Source: an uncultured Rhodospirillales bacterium (GTDB taxonomy: Bacteria > Pseudomonadota > Alphaproteobacteria > Azospirillales > Azospirillaceae). Taken from it: a stretch of DNA of 64,000 nt. Position numbers and translations under genes: made by a program. A model generated the notes under the pieces. It was not told the DNA's origin and did not search any database. It saw nothing but the letters and a program-made list of their open reading frames with translations. This document shows, one piece after another, positions 26,443 through 35,469 of the stretch; the first letter of the stretch is position 1, and every line of letters starts with the position of its first letter. Location: assembly GCA_903927615.1 (NCBI GenBank), contig CAIYNU010000063.1, forward strand, positions 1 through 64,000, written 5' to 3'.

Positions 26443-27720
26443 TCAGAATGTTATCTGCGTCTTCCACAGGCAGAGATTGGCATCGCCACTAAATTTTCGA
26501 TTAAATCCCAACGCATCATTGACGAACCCCGCTTCGGTATGGGTGGCACTGCGCACCGCCTCCAGCGCCGTGCTCAACCCCGGCGCCAAACGGTAGGTCA
26601 CGCCCACCGCATAAAGTCGGGCGGTCCGGGCGCCCGGCACCGTCAGGTCCCCGGCGTCGTGGCCGAACTCGTAATTGAACCCTACTGAAAGGGGACCGGT
26701 CTCGTAAGAAATCCCGGCCGTCCAGGTATATTGATCATCCAGATAGAGCGGTCCCGTCGCGGCCGACCGGCGGGGATAGGCCGACCGCCCGGCATCGGCA
26801 AAACTGCCGCCGATCGCAACCCCGCGGTAGCCCAGTTGCAGTCCCGCCTGCCAGGCCGACAGGTCGTAGAAGCTTTGCAGGGTGCCAAAATTGGTTTGGC
26901 CGGAGGTGCCGCCGAGATAGGCGACGCCGCTGCTGACGGTCACGCCGGCGACGGTTTCGTCGTCGCGCAGACTCAGTTCGTAAACGTCATGGTAGTCGCA
27001 CCCCAGGGGCTTACCCCCGCCCAGGCAATTGGAATAGGCCCGGGTCCGGCCGTAGCCATAGGGCCGGTTGCCCACCGAATCGGTGTTGAGCATGGTCCGG
27101 TCCACGCCGGTGAAGACGTCGCGGTTGGCGGGCGCGTAACTCACGGCGCCGAGCAGCCCCTGGTTCGGGTCGCCCTCGGAGAACAGGCGCGGTGTGATGT
27201 AGTCGATTCGATTCGCGCTTTTGACAAAGGTGGTTATGGTATAACCGCCGCCAAAATAGGGCTCCATGAAGGTCAGTTGATTCTGAATCCAGCCGGCATC
27301 GCCGATCGCCCAATCGCCGTCAATCCCACCGGTCCCGAAATTGGACGGGGCAATGACATGGTAATACATGTTCGGATTGAGCTGGGTACCCAATTCGACC
27401 AAACCAAAGGCCCCCTTGGCAAAGACGTAAGCCTGGTCGCCATCAATCACCCCGGTTCCCAGGGACGCCCGCAGGCGCAACCGGGCGCCATAGGTCAGGC
27501 CATTATCGGCGTTGGCGGTAGGCGTCACGGTCAGGCGGAACCGATTCATGAACTCGACACTGCGAGCTCCAGCGTCGGTATTCTGACTCATCACCCCCGC
27601 GGTAAAAAAGACATCGCCTTTGATCACGACGTCAAAATTAGCGGGCGTTTGCGCCCAAGCACTACTCCAAGCAAGGGCAAGTAGGCCGGTGCCACCCACG
27701 GCAATAATGATTTTTTTCAT
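26443..27720 (-). CDS. outer-membrane porin
   Basis: The 425-residue protein starts MKKIIIAVGGTGLLALAWSS, with signal-peptide cleavage near AWAQ. Alternating amphipathic strands follow, as in gram-negative trimeric porins of Rhodospirillales. Examples are SVEFMNRFRLTVTPTANADN, LTYGARLRLRAS, FGLVELGTQLNPNM (constriction-loop region), and the final strand ending in phenylalanine (LCLWKTQITF), the sorting signal for the BAM machinery. It forms a passive channel for small solutes. The frame is open to 27759, but the signal peptide fixes the start. Confidence 0.88.
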   Translation of the reverse strand: MKKIIIAVGGTGLLALAWSSAWAQTPANFDVVIKGDVFFTAGVMSQNTDAGARSVEFMNRFRLTVTPTANADNGLTYGARLRLRASLGTGVIDGDQAYVFAKGAFGLVELGTQLNPNMYYHVIAPSNFGTGGIDGDWAIGDAGWIQNQLTFMEPYFGGGYTITTFVKSANRIDYITPRLFSEGDPNQGLLGAVSYAPANRDVFTGVDRTMLNTDSVGNRPYGYGRTRAYSNCLGGGKPLGCDYHDVYELSLRDDETVAGVTVSSGVAYLGGTSGQTNFGTLQSFYDLSAWQAGLQLGYRGVAIGGSFADAGRSAYPRRSAATGPLYLDDQYTWTAGISYETGPLSVGFNYEFGHDAGDLTVPGARTARLYAVGVTYRLAPGLSTALEAVRSATHTEAGFVNDALGFNRKFSGDANLCLWKTQITF

Positions 27721-27824
27721 ATAAGCACGCGCTTTCCAAATCGCCAAGCGCGCAAGCATTAGCCGGGAAGAGTTAAAAAATCAATTTTATAAACTTCGTT
27801 CGACGTCTAACTATTCAAGCAGCA

Positions 27825-27848
27825 GCGACCGGGGGGGCGCCCGGTCGC
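27825..27848 (-). terminator. hairpin downstream of prfB
   Basis: GCGACCGGG (27825-27833) and CCCGGTCGC (27840-27848) are perfect 9-bp arms 33 bp beyond the prfB stop. A likely terminator between prfB and the porin gene. Confidence 0.6.
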
Positions 27849-27850
27849 CA

Positions 27851-27871
27851 CCAAAGGCCGTTAACCTTTGG
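27851..27871 (-). terminator. proximal hairpin downstream of prfB
   Basis: CCAAAGG and CCTTTGG are 7-bp arms around a 7-nt loop, directly adjacent to the stronger hairpin. Together they repeat the double-hairpin pattern seen after other genes in this window. Confidence 0.5.
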
Positions 27872-27880
27872 AAATCATGC

Positions 27881-29003
27881 TTATTGGTCCATCTCTTCAG
27901 CCTGCCCTTTAATTCTTGCCGCCAGCGCCGCTTCCAGGAAGCGGTCGATGTCGCCGTCCAACACCGCACCCGAGTTCGACGTCTCGACGCCTGTCCGCAG
28001 GTCTTTGACCATCTGATACGGTTGAAGCACGTAACTGCGAATCTGGTGTCCCCAGCCGATGTCGGTCTTGGTGGCTTCCAAAGCCGCCGAGGCTTCCTCA
28101 CGCTTCTTTAATTCCGCCTCGAAAAGCCGCGCCCGCAACATGTCCCAGGCCTTGGCCCGATTCTTGTGCTGGCTGCGTTCCTGTTGGCATTGCACCACAA
28201 TATTGGTCGGCAAGTGGGTAATGCGCACCGCCGAATCGGTCTTGTTGATGTGCTGACCACCGGCACCGCTGGCCCGGTAGGTGTCAATGCGGCAGTCCTT
28301 TTCATTGATTTCGACCACAATTTTGTCGTCGATCACCGGACTGACGGCAATACTGGCAAAACTGGTGTGGCGGCGGGCCTGGCTGTCGAACGGACTGATC
28401 CGCACCAGCCGATGCACACCGGCCTCGGTCTTCAGCCAGCCATAGGCATTGGTTCCCTTAATCTGCACCGTCGCCGACTTCAGCCCGGCCTCTTCACCGG
28501 CGCTCTCCTCCAGCCACTCGGTTTTGCAACCGTGAGCTTCGGCCCAGCGCAGATACATCCGCAGCAGCATCTCCGCCCAGTCCTGGGCCTCGGTGCCGCC
28601 GGCGCCGGCATTGACCTCCAGAAAACAGTCATTGGCGTCCGCTTCTCCGGACAGCAGGCTTTCCAATTCCAGCTTGGCCGCCTTGGCCTTCAGCCCGGCC
28701 AGCACCCGCTCGGCCTCCGCCGCCACCTCGGTATCGCCTTCGGCATCGGCCATCTCGATCAACTCAAGGGTTTCGTTCAATTCCCCCTCAAGCCGGCGAT
28801 AACCCGACACCGCGGTTTCCAGGTGGGTCCGCTCGCGCATCAGCGTCTGAGCGCGCGTCGGATCATCCCAAAGTTTGGGCGCCTCGGCGAGAGTATTCAG
28901 TTCATCGAGACGACGGAGGGCATTATCCCAGTCAAAGATGCCTCCTCAGCAGGGTCAACGAGTCTCTGATCTCGCTGGCCGCCGCTTCAATTTCCGCACG
29001 CAT
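27881..29003 (-). CDS. prfB: peptide chain release factor 2, with programmed +1 frameshift
   Basis: RF2 terminates translation at UGA and UAA. The first frame starts at 29003 ([19 protein letters not shown]) and stops after 23 codons at an in-frame UGA. A +1 shift at CTTTGAC (28931-28937) joins it to the main frame, giving 373 residues. AGGAGG lies 3 nt before the shift codon, the classic stimulator. The main frame shows [20 protein letters not shown] (GGT for GGQ is in the first domain), the RF2 tripeptide SPF ([11 protein letters not shown]), and the catalytic GGQ in [17 protein letters not shown]. Expression is therefore autoregulated by RF2 level. Confidence 0.97.
28931..28937 (-). other. 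prfB: prfB programmed frameshift site
   Basis: CTTTGAC on the minus strand with AGGAGG just upstream. The UGA (28932-28934) is codon 24 of the short frame. Slippage of peptidyl-tRNA-Leu from CUU to UUU resumes at GAC. Confidence 0.95.
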
Positions 29004-29087
29004 CGCGGTCTCCTTTTCACTTTTTAGCTAGAATCGACACCCAGAGGTATCGCGCCGCCGGAAGCTATACCGACCTCCGCGTCGCGG

Positions 29088-31619
29088 TCAATACACCCCT
29101 TCGACCGTCGGATCGCTGTCCGGATTGGACCGGGTCTCGGTGGTATCGCCACCGCCGCTGGTGTCGCCGTCGCCGACATTGCCGCCCAACACCGAGCCCT
29201 CTTCTTCGGCGCCGGGTTCGGTCCCGGGCAAAAAGGCCTCCCAAATCGCCTTCTTGTCGCCGAGATCCGCCAGCCGCCCGGTCTCGGGGTTGACCCGGAC
29301 CAGCCGCACCCCGGGCGGCACCCGGAACGGTGTTCCCGGTGCGTCCTGAAGCGCGTCGACGATGAACTTTTCAAAGATCGGCACCGCGGTCGAACCACCG
29401 GTTTCCCGATCCCCCAAGGATTGGGGCTGGTCGAACCCGACATAGAGCCCCACCACCAGATCGGGGGTAAAACCCATAAACCAGGCATCGTTGCTGTCGT
29501 TGGTGGTGCCGGTCTTGCCGCCCAACGGCCGCCCCAGCGCCGCCAGCCGTTGAGCCGTACCCCGTTGCACCACGCCGGTCATGATATTGACGATCTGATA
29601 GCAGGTGCGCGGGTCTTCGATCTGTTCCCGGTTGTCGGGAATCGCCGGCGTATCGATGCCCGGCTTCCAGGCCAGACCGACGCAATCGGGACAAGGCCGC
29701 TCATCATGGCGATAGATGGTCTTGCCGTTGCGATCCTGAACCCGGTCAATGAACGTCGGGGTAATGCGTTTGCCGCCATTGACCAGCATGGCATAGGCCG
29801 TGGTCAGTCGAAGGACCGTCGTTTCCCCGGCCCCCAGCGCCATCGGCAGATAAGGTTGGAAATTGTCGATAATCCCGAACTTTTCGACGGTGGCTTTGAC
29901 CTTATCCATGCCGATCTTTTGGGCGAGCCGGACCGTCATGACGTTGCGCGATTTTTCGATGCCGACGCGAAGCGGCGTCGGACCAAAGAATTTCTGATGG
30001 TAATTTTCCGGTCGCCAAATCGGCTGGCCAAACCCAGGATCGAATTCAAAGGGCGCGTCGAGCACCAGGGACGACGGGGTGAAGCCGTTGTCCAACGCCG
30101 TCAGATAGACGAACGGCTTGAACGCCGAACCGGGCTGGCGACTGGCCTGAGTCGCGCGGTCGAACTGACTCATGGCCGGACTGAAACCACCGCTGATGGC
30201 CAGCACCCGCCCGGTGTGCGGATCCATGGCCACCAGTCCGCCCTGCACCTCGGGAATCTGGCGAAGTGCGAAAACGTCGGGCGGCGGGGCCGCCGCCGGC
30301 GCTGGCTCCTTATCCTTACCAGCCGCATCTTTACCGGCCGCCGCTTTCTTTTCGACCAGTTGGTCGGTGCCGGGGCGGTCCACCAGCACCACGTCCCCCA
30401 CCTTCACGACATCGCCGGGACGATGGGGCTCCGGACCGAGCCCGCCGTCGTCCCGGGCTTCCCGCGCCCACCGCATCTCGGAAAACGGCAGCCGCGCCTT
30501 TTGCCCCTTCGACCCGTCGGCCAGACCGATGACCGCGTCGGCGCCCTTGGTGTCGAGCACCACCGCCAGTCGCCAGCCTTCTCCGCCCTTCGGCACCGCC
30601 ACCCCGGCCACCTGGGTCGCCCAACTGTCAAGAGTGGCCAGGTGCGTCACCGGACCCCGCCAGCCGTGACGACGGTCGTAAGCCATCAGGCCCGCCCGCA
30701 ACGCCCGGGTGGCAATGTCCTGGAGCCTGGTGTCCAGCGGCGTCCGCACCGACAGGCCGCCCAGGGGCTCCTTATCGCCGAAAAGCTGTATTACCTTGCG
30801 CCGGACTTCCTCGGAATAATATTCAGCCGTAACCTGCTCGGTGTTATCCCGGTGGCGCATTTCCAGCGGCACCTGAATGGCACTCGCCGCCTCGGCCGCG
30901 GTGATGTAGCCGTCCTCGGCCATCCGCCCGATCACCCAATTGCGCCGGGTGACGGCGGCATCGTGCTGGCGGTCCAGGCTGTAATTGTTGGGCGCCTTGG
31001 GCAAGGCCGCCAGATAGGCGGCCTCGGCGATGGTCAGTTCGTCGAGCGCCTTGTTGAAGTAATTGAGCGCCGCCGCCGCGACGCCGTAAGAGCGGTTACC
31101 CAAAAATATCTGGTTCAGGTACAATTCGAGGATGCGATCTTTCGGCAGCGCCTGTTCGATCCGCAGCGCCAGGATCGCCTCCTTGACCTTGCGACTCACC
31201 GACATCTCGTTGGTCAGCAGGAAGTTCTTGGCCACTTGCTGGGTGATGGTCGAGGCGCCCTTTGGCCGGCGATCACTATGCATGTGTTCAACATTGCTGA
31301 TCGCCGCCCGCAGAATACCCACCACGTCGATCCCATGGTGGTCGTAAAAATTCTTGTCCTCGGCTGCCAGAAAGGCATGGACCACCCGCTTCGGCATGGC
31401 CGTGATGGGCACAAAGACCCGATGCTCGGAAGCGAATTCTGCCAGCAGGCGGCCATCGCCGGCGTGAACCCGGGTGACGGTTGGGGGCTCGTAGTCGGCC
31501 AGACGGTAGTAGTCCGGCAAATCACGCCCATAATGATAGAGCACCCAATAGAGTCCGCCCACCCCGGCCAAAGCCAGGAAGAACAGCAGCGCACCCAGTC
31601 TCAGCAGAATTTTCAGCAT
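29088..31619 (-). CDS. mrcA: penicillin-binding protein 1A, bifunctional transglycosylase/transpeptidase
   Basis: This class A PBP polymerises glycan strands from lipid II and cross-links them at the inner membrane. The 843-residue protein has one N-terminal membrane helix (9-30). A GT51 domain follows with the catalytic motif AFLAAEDKNFYDHHGID and GASTITQQVAKNFLL. The PBP1A-type OB insert region is Lys/Ala/Asp-rich. The transpeptidase has S-A-F-K with the active serine near residue 497, SRN near 555, and KTGT near 700. The C-terminus is Gly/Asp/Thr-rich. The gene appears intact and alone. Confidence 0.96.
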   Translation of the reverse strand: MLKILLRLGALLFFLALAGVGGLYWVLYHYGRDLPDYYRLADYEPPTVTRVHAGDGRLLAEFASEHRVFVPITAMPKRVVHAFLAAEDKNFYDHHGIDVVGILRAAISNVEHMHSDRRPKGASTITQQVAKNFLLTNEMSVSRKVKEAILALRIEQALPKDRILELYLNQIFLGNRSYGVAAAALNYFNKALDELTIAEAAYLAALPKAPNNYSLDRQHDAAVTRRNWVIGRMAEDGYITAAEAASAIQVPLEMRHRDNTEQVTAEYYSEEVRRKVIQLFGDKEPLGGLSVRTPLDTRLQDIATRALRAGLMAYDRRHGWRGPVTHLATLDSWATQVAGVAVPKGGEGWRLAVVLDTKGADAVIGLADGSKGQKARLPFSEMRWAREARDDGGLGPEPHRPGDVVKVGDVVLVDRPGTDQLVEKKAAAGKDAAGKDKEPAPAAAPPPDVFALRQIPEVQGGLVAMDPHTGRVLAISGGFSPAMSQFDRATQASRQPGSAFKPFVYLTALDNGFTPSSLVLDAPFEFDPGFGQPIWRPENYHQKFFGPTPLRVGIEKSRNVMTVRLAQKIGMDKVKATVEKFGIIDNFQPYLPMALGAGETTVLRLTTAYAMLVNGGKRITPTFIDRVQDRNGKTIYRHDERPCPDCVGLAWKPGIDTPAIPDNREQIEDPRTCYQIVNIMTGVVQRGTAQRLAALGRPLGGKTGTTNDSNDAWFMGFTPDLVVGLYVGFDQPQSLGDRETGGSTAVPIFEKFIVDALQDAPGTPFRVPPGVRLVRVNPETGRLADLGDKKAIWEAFLPGTEPGAEEEGSVLGGNVGDGDTSGGGDTTETRSNPDSDPTVEGVY

Positions 31620-31772
31620 GCCTGATCCAAGAATGGCCCGAACGCTGCGGTCAGCAGCCCGGCACGGCCGAACGCGGGCCGCCTCGATCGGTTATAGCGC
31701 AGCACGGTGAGAAATCTACCGTCGATTCGGTATGGGTGGCCCCGCCCCGCGGTCACGGGCCGGCGGCGACGG

Positions 31773-33371
31773 TCACGACCGGCGACCGCCGCCCAGCCAC
31801 CCGAAATAGCCATCGATGGCATGCACCAGCGACGCGGCCAGCCGTTGGCGGTGATCCGCTTGGGTTAACAGGCCGGCATCCTCGGGACTCGACAGGTACC
31901 CCATTTCGATCAACACCGAGGGCACGTCGGGGGCGGTCAGCACCGCGAAGCCCGCCGAACGGTCGGCCTTGGGCAGCAGTTTTTGAATGTGGCCGACCTC
32001 ATGCAGGACCAACCCGGCGAAATGGCGCGAGTGATTGCGGGTATCCCGTTGCGCCAGGTCGATCAGGATGGTGGCAACCTGATCATTTTCGTGACTGAGG
32101 TCGATGCCGCCGATGGCATCGGAGCGGTTTTCCTTGGCCGCCAGGGTCTCCGCCTCGTGGTCCGAAGCCTTATCCGAGAGCGTGTAGATGGACATGCCGC
32201 GAATCTGGCTGCCGACGATGCTATCGGCGTGCAAGGAAATAAACAGTTGGGCATCGGCCTCCCGCGCCCGCGCCACCCGTTCGCGCAAGGGGATGAATTC
32301 GTCTTCGTCGCGCGTCATCATCACCCGATAGCGGCCGGTGGCCTCGAGCTGGCGCCGAACCTCACGCGCCGTGGCCAGGGTAATGTCCTTTTCGTGGATG
32401 CCGTTATAGCCAGTGGCCCCCGGATCGACGCCGCCATGCCCCGGATCCAGCGCAATCACCGGCTTACCGGTCGGCGCGCCCCGGCGCGGCTTGCCCGGAA
32501 CGGCCGCGGGCGTCACCAGCGCGGCCAGTTGCGCCGGCGGTGTCAGAGGCGCCGCCGCCGGCGCCGGCGGCTGCCGGTCCCCGGCATTCGAGACCGGGTT
32601 GACCGGCGGGTCGGCCGGCCGCCCGGAGGTCGGGTCTTCAGGATCCGCCGAGGCCTCCGGAGCCGGGGCCGACGGCGGCTTGGGACCGGTGTCCGGTTCG
32701 GAAGCGGGTTGAGGGGGTAGCGAAGGCGACGTCAAGGCCACCGGCACGGGTGGTGTCACGGGCGGCGGCGCCGAAGCCGCGGCCGGAACCGGAGGGCTGG
32801 CGGGCGCCGCCGCCCGGCCAACCGGCTTCGGCCCTTCCGGCGGCGGACGGGCGGCGTGTTCGGAGGGAGGCACCACACCGGGCGCCGCACCACGGCCCCG
32901 GCCATGGTCCTGTTCCCGCGCGAACGCTTCGCGCGAGATCGGTTCGACATCAAGCACCAACCGGGTGCGATGCCCTTCCGACGGCTCGATCACCATGGCG
33001 CCGCGGATACGCGCCGGGCCGGTGGTGTCCAGAACCAGTCGGGCCGCCCCCGGCCGCAACCGCTCCATATGATAGCTTCGGATCACCCCGACGCCGGCCT
33101 TGGCGGTCTCGCCCCCCGGCCAGACCACATCGGGCAGGTCCACCACCACCCGGTAAGGATCGCCCAGCGTCGCCGCCCGGAAATGCACCCGCCCACCAAT
33201 TTCCAGCACAAACCGGGTCATCTCGGGATGAACGCCCAACCGGGCGCCGATCACCGGAAGGGCAGTGTCGGCACCAGCCACCGGCGGCGCCGCAACCAAC
33301 GGCAGCGCCACCCCGATCATCACTGCCAACATGCTGGCAACCACCAGCATCCCCCTCAAGCTCGGATGCAT
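31773..33371 (-). CDS. N-acetylmuramoyl-L-alanine amidase, AMIN plus Amidase_3
   Basis: This periplasmic zinc amidase cleaves the bond between MurNAc and L-Ala and is needed for daughter-cell separation. The 532-residue protein has a signal peptide (cleavage near VAGADT) and an AMIN domain (MTRFVLEIGGRVHFRAATLG, then PYRVVVDLPDVVWP). A long Pro/Ala-rich linker spans about 165-300. The Amidase_3 domain has zinc ligands in DPGHGGVDPGA (His near 309), EKDITLA (Glu), SLHAD (His near 380) and the catalytic Glu in VLIEMGYLSSPEDA. The domain order is that of AmiC. Upstream is a triplicated 14-bp repeat. Confidence 0.94.
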   Translation of the reverse strand: MHPSLRGMLVVASMLAVMIGVALPLVAAPPVAGADTALPVIGARLGVHPEMTRFVLEIGGRVHFRAATLGDPYRVVVDLPDVVWPGGETAKAGVGVIRSYHMERLRPGAARLVLDTTGPARIRGAMVIEPSEGHRTRLVLDVEPISREAFAREQDHGRGRGAAPGVVPPSEHAARPPPEGPKPVGRAAAPASPPVPAAASAPPPVTPPVPVALTSPSLPPQPASEPDTGPKPPSAPAPEASADPEDPTSGRPADPPVNPVSNAGDRQPPAPAAAPLTPPAQLAALVTPAAVPGKPRRGAPTGKPVIALDPGHGGVDPGATGYNGIHEKDITLATAREVRRQLEATGRYRVMMTRDEDEFIPLRERVARAREADAQLFISLHADSIVGSQIRGMSIYTLSDKASDHEAETLAAKENRSDAIGGIDLSHENDQVATILIDLAQRDTRNHSRHFAGLVLHEVGHIQKLLPKADRSAGFAVLTAPDVPSVLIEMGYLSSPEDAGLLTQADHRQRLAASLVHAIDGYFGWLGGGRRS

Positions 33372-33385
33372 GCCGTTCGTGTGTC

Positions 33386-33427
33386 CCGTTGCCTCAAACC
33401 CGTTGCCTCAAACCCGTTGCCTCAAAC
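33386..33427. repeat. three exact 14-bp tandem repeats upstream of the amidase gene
   Basis: The unit CCGTTGCCTCAAAC occurs at 33386-33399, 33400-33413 and 33414-33427, 15 bp before the amidase start codon (33371, minus strand). It therefore lies within the leader or ribosome-binding region. Copy number may be variable. Confidence 0.9.
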
Positions 33428-33650
33428 CCGCCACCCCGACCGTCACGCTTCAATTCCCGGACATCAAATTCCCGAACATTAAGGTCGCGGCGGCCACCCG
33501 GTACTGGACATAGCGCAACAAATTCAAGGCATTCAACGAAAAAACCCAGCCGCCGGCCTCAGTCGCTCCCGGCTGTGGCGACAATGACACGTTCACCCGG
33601 CCGAAGTCCACAGCCCCATGGTCCGCCGCCGGCGTCACGGCGAAGCGGGT

Positions 33651-34514
33651 TCAGCGGAAAACCACGGTCCGGGTGCCGTTCAACAGCACCCGGTGCTCGA
33701 CATGGTATTTGACCGCCCGCGCCAGCACGACATTCTCGATATCGCGGCCAACGGCGACCAGTTCATCCGGAGCGAGTGTGTGGTCGACCCGTTGGACCTC
33801 CTGCTCGATGATCGGGCCTTCGTCCAGTTCCTTCGCGACATAATGAGCGGTCGCGCCAATCAATTTCACGCCACGATTGTAGGCCTGGTGGTAGGGCTTG
33901 GCCCCCCGGAAGCTCGGCAGGAACGAGTGATGAATGTTGATCGCCCGATCGGCCAGCCTGGCGCACAGGGCGGGCGACAACACCTGCATGTAACGGGCCA
34001 GGACCACCAGATCGATGCGCTCGCTATCGATGATTTCCAACAGCCGGGATTCCTGCTGAAGCTTGGTCTCGGCGGTGACCGGCAGATAGTGGAACGGCAC
34101 ATTGTGCCAGGCCGCCAGTTGATAGAAATCGCGATGATTGGAAACGATCGCCGGAATCTCGATTTCCAGGCTGCCGATACGGTACCGGTACAGCAAGTCG
34201 TTCAGACAATGCCCGAACCTTGACACCAGGATCAGCACCCGTTGCTTGCGCGCGGCATCATTCAGCCGCCAGTTCATGCAAAAACGGTCCCCAATCGGCG
34301 CGAACGCGGCCTCCAGCGCCGCCATTCCCGGTCCGTCCGACGGCGCGGTAAAGGACATCCGCAGAAAGAACAGGCCGCTGTCGCGGTCGCCGAACTGGGC
34401 GCTATCGACGATGTTGCAGTTTCGCTCGGCCAGGAAACCCGAAACCGCGAAGACGATGCCGACGGTGTCCGGACAGGAAATGGTCAGGATATAGGTGGGG
34501 CCTTCGGACTGCAT
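33651..34514 (-). CDS. purU: formyltetrahydrofolate deformylase
   Basis: This enzyme hydrolyses 10-formyl-THF to formate and THF, balancing one-carbon pools and supplying formate for PurT. The 287-residue protein starts MQSEGPTYILTISCPDTVGI, with AAGGA 8 nt upstream. It has an N-terminal ACT domain (VFAVSGFLAERNCNIVDSAQ). The formyl-transferase-like domain has LVSRFGHCLNDLLYRYR, VSNHRDFYQLAAW, NIHHSFLPSFRGAKPYHQA (catalytic His) and GATAHYVAKELDEGPIIEQ with the catalytic Asp. The gene appears complete. Confidence 0.96.
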   Translation of the reverse strand: MQSEGPTYILTISCPDTVGIVFAVSGFLAERNCNIVDSAQFGDRDSGLFFLRMSFTAPSDGPGMAALEAAFAPIGDRFCMNWRLNDAARKQRVLILVSRFGHCLNDLLYRYRIGSLEIEIPAIVSNHRDFYQLAAWHNVPFHYLPVTAETKLQQESRLLEIIDSERIDLVVLARYMQVLSPALCARLADRAINIHHSFLPSFRGAKPYHQAYNRGVKLIGATAHYVAKELDEGPIIEQEVQRVDHTLAPDELVAVGRDIENVVLARAVKYHVEHRVLLNGTRTVVFR

Positions 34515-34707
34515 GATGGTCGGTCCTTGGTCAGGGGGCAAAAGGTCCGGAGCGCGCCGGCTCTGCGTCCTGATGTGTATCACATTGACCACAAACGGGC
34601 AAAACCAAGGTCAAGCGCCCAACGCCCCCATCCCTCGCCCAACGCTCCCCCCCCACCAAAAGTGCTTGATTCGACGCGGCAGTTTCGCTACCTCTGTCTC
34701 GCCCGCG

Positions 34708-34783
34708 GTCCCCATCGTCTAGAGGCCTAGGACACCGCCCTTTCACGGCGGTAACAGGGGTTCGAATCCCCTTGGGGACGCCA
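34708..34783 (+). tRNA. tRNA-Glu (anticodon UUC)
   Basis: The cloverleaf is visible by eye. The acceptor is GTCCCCA pairing with TGGGGAC, followed by G and an encoded CCA (34781-34783). The anticodon stem CCGCC/GGCGG closes the loop CTTTCAC, with anticodon TTC at 34742-34744. The T arm is AGGGG-TTCGAAT-CCCCT. The DNA to its right is a patchwork of remnants and an AT-rich gene, so this tRNA may have served as an integration site. Confidence 0.97.
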
Positions 34784-35007
34784 ATCTTTTCAATGGGTTA
34801 TGGACTTGGGATTTCCCAGTGTCCCGTTTGTGTCCCGCCGAAAAGGGTGGGTCGCTCCGGATGGCTATGGACACTCTGTTGCAGCGTCCCCGACGAGACA
34901 CTGGACGAGTCTTCGGGGAGCGTGGCTTCCAGCGCTTCGAACTGGAACTCGAGTTGATCGAGCAGAGGGCGACTGCGCTCGGAGCGATTGCCCCGAAACA
35001 CGAACAA
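34784..35007. other. non-coding/degenerate sequence next to tRNA-Glu
   Basis: No intact gene. On the minus strand one frame reads NRSERSRPLLDQLEFQFEAL, which faintly recalls the N-terminal region of IS66-type transposases (SER then a DQL-LEDLE helix). The similarity is weak and could be chance. Confidence 0.3.
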
Positions 35008-35200
35008 ATCTGGGCCGCCTGATTGCGCAATTCGGGCACCGCCGTGATCTCCCACCAGGCCCCGCGAGTCAATGGCCCCAGGGCGTAAAGGCCGGACACC
35101 GATTGTCTGGCCCGATCGATTAGGGCGCAGTCGTCCGAAACATCAAGGCCCATGGCCAGCGGGTCGGGTCTGACCAGGCCGCGCTCCAGGAGTTCGCCAC
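35008..35200 (-). pseudogene. C-terminal remnant of an FAD/NAD(P)-binding protein
   Basis: An open stretch encodes LLERGLVRPDPLAMGLDVSD, then DCALIDRARQSVSGLYALGP and LTRGAWWEITAVPELRNQAA. This is the C-terminal signature of the FAD-NAD(P)-binding family (YALGPLTRGxxWEITAVPxxRxQ). The N-terminal nucleotide-binding part is missing. It is the relic of a roughly 450-residue gene and lies 7 bp downstream of the permease remnant on the same strand. Confidence 0.6.
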
Positions 35201-35207
35201 CTGACGC

Positions 35208-35390
35208 TTAACGGGCCAGCGCCGTCGACCACGGCAGCAACCGGGCGGCGAGGTGGCGGATGCCGACCACAATGATATCGGTGCGCAACAAAGAGCGGGC
35301 GTCGTTAATCAGAAAGCCCAGGCCGTCGCTGGCCCCGATCAGCTCGGCGGCGACCAGGGCCATCCGGCCGACCGGATTTGTCGGCCGGTC
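35208..35390 (-). pseudogene. C-terminal remnant of a SsuC/TauC-type ABC permease
   Basis: The frame ending at the TAA at 35208-35210 reads GRMALVAAELIGASDGLGFL, then INDARSLLRTDIIVVGIRHL and LLPWSTALAR. VAAELIGASxGLGxLI and RTDIIVVG are hallmarks of NitT/TauT-family permeases (nitrate, sulfonate or taurine uptake). The usual final helix after VVGI is deleted and the upstream half is gone. It points to a former ABC transporter/FAD-protein operon that was interrupted here. Confidence 0.62.
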
Positions 35391-35469
35391 GTCATTGTAG
35401 GGAGAGTTGTAGAATCTTTCGTGCCGTTATATGTTGGAAATTGAAAACTTGCCATGAGGTTTCGGGCTT

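Noticed and set aside
33386-33427. CRISPR-like repeats
   Set aside because: Three directly abutting 14-bp units without spacers are a tandem repeat, not a CRISPR array. No cas genes are present.
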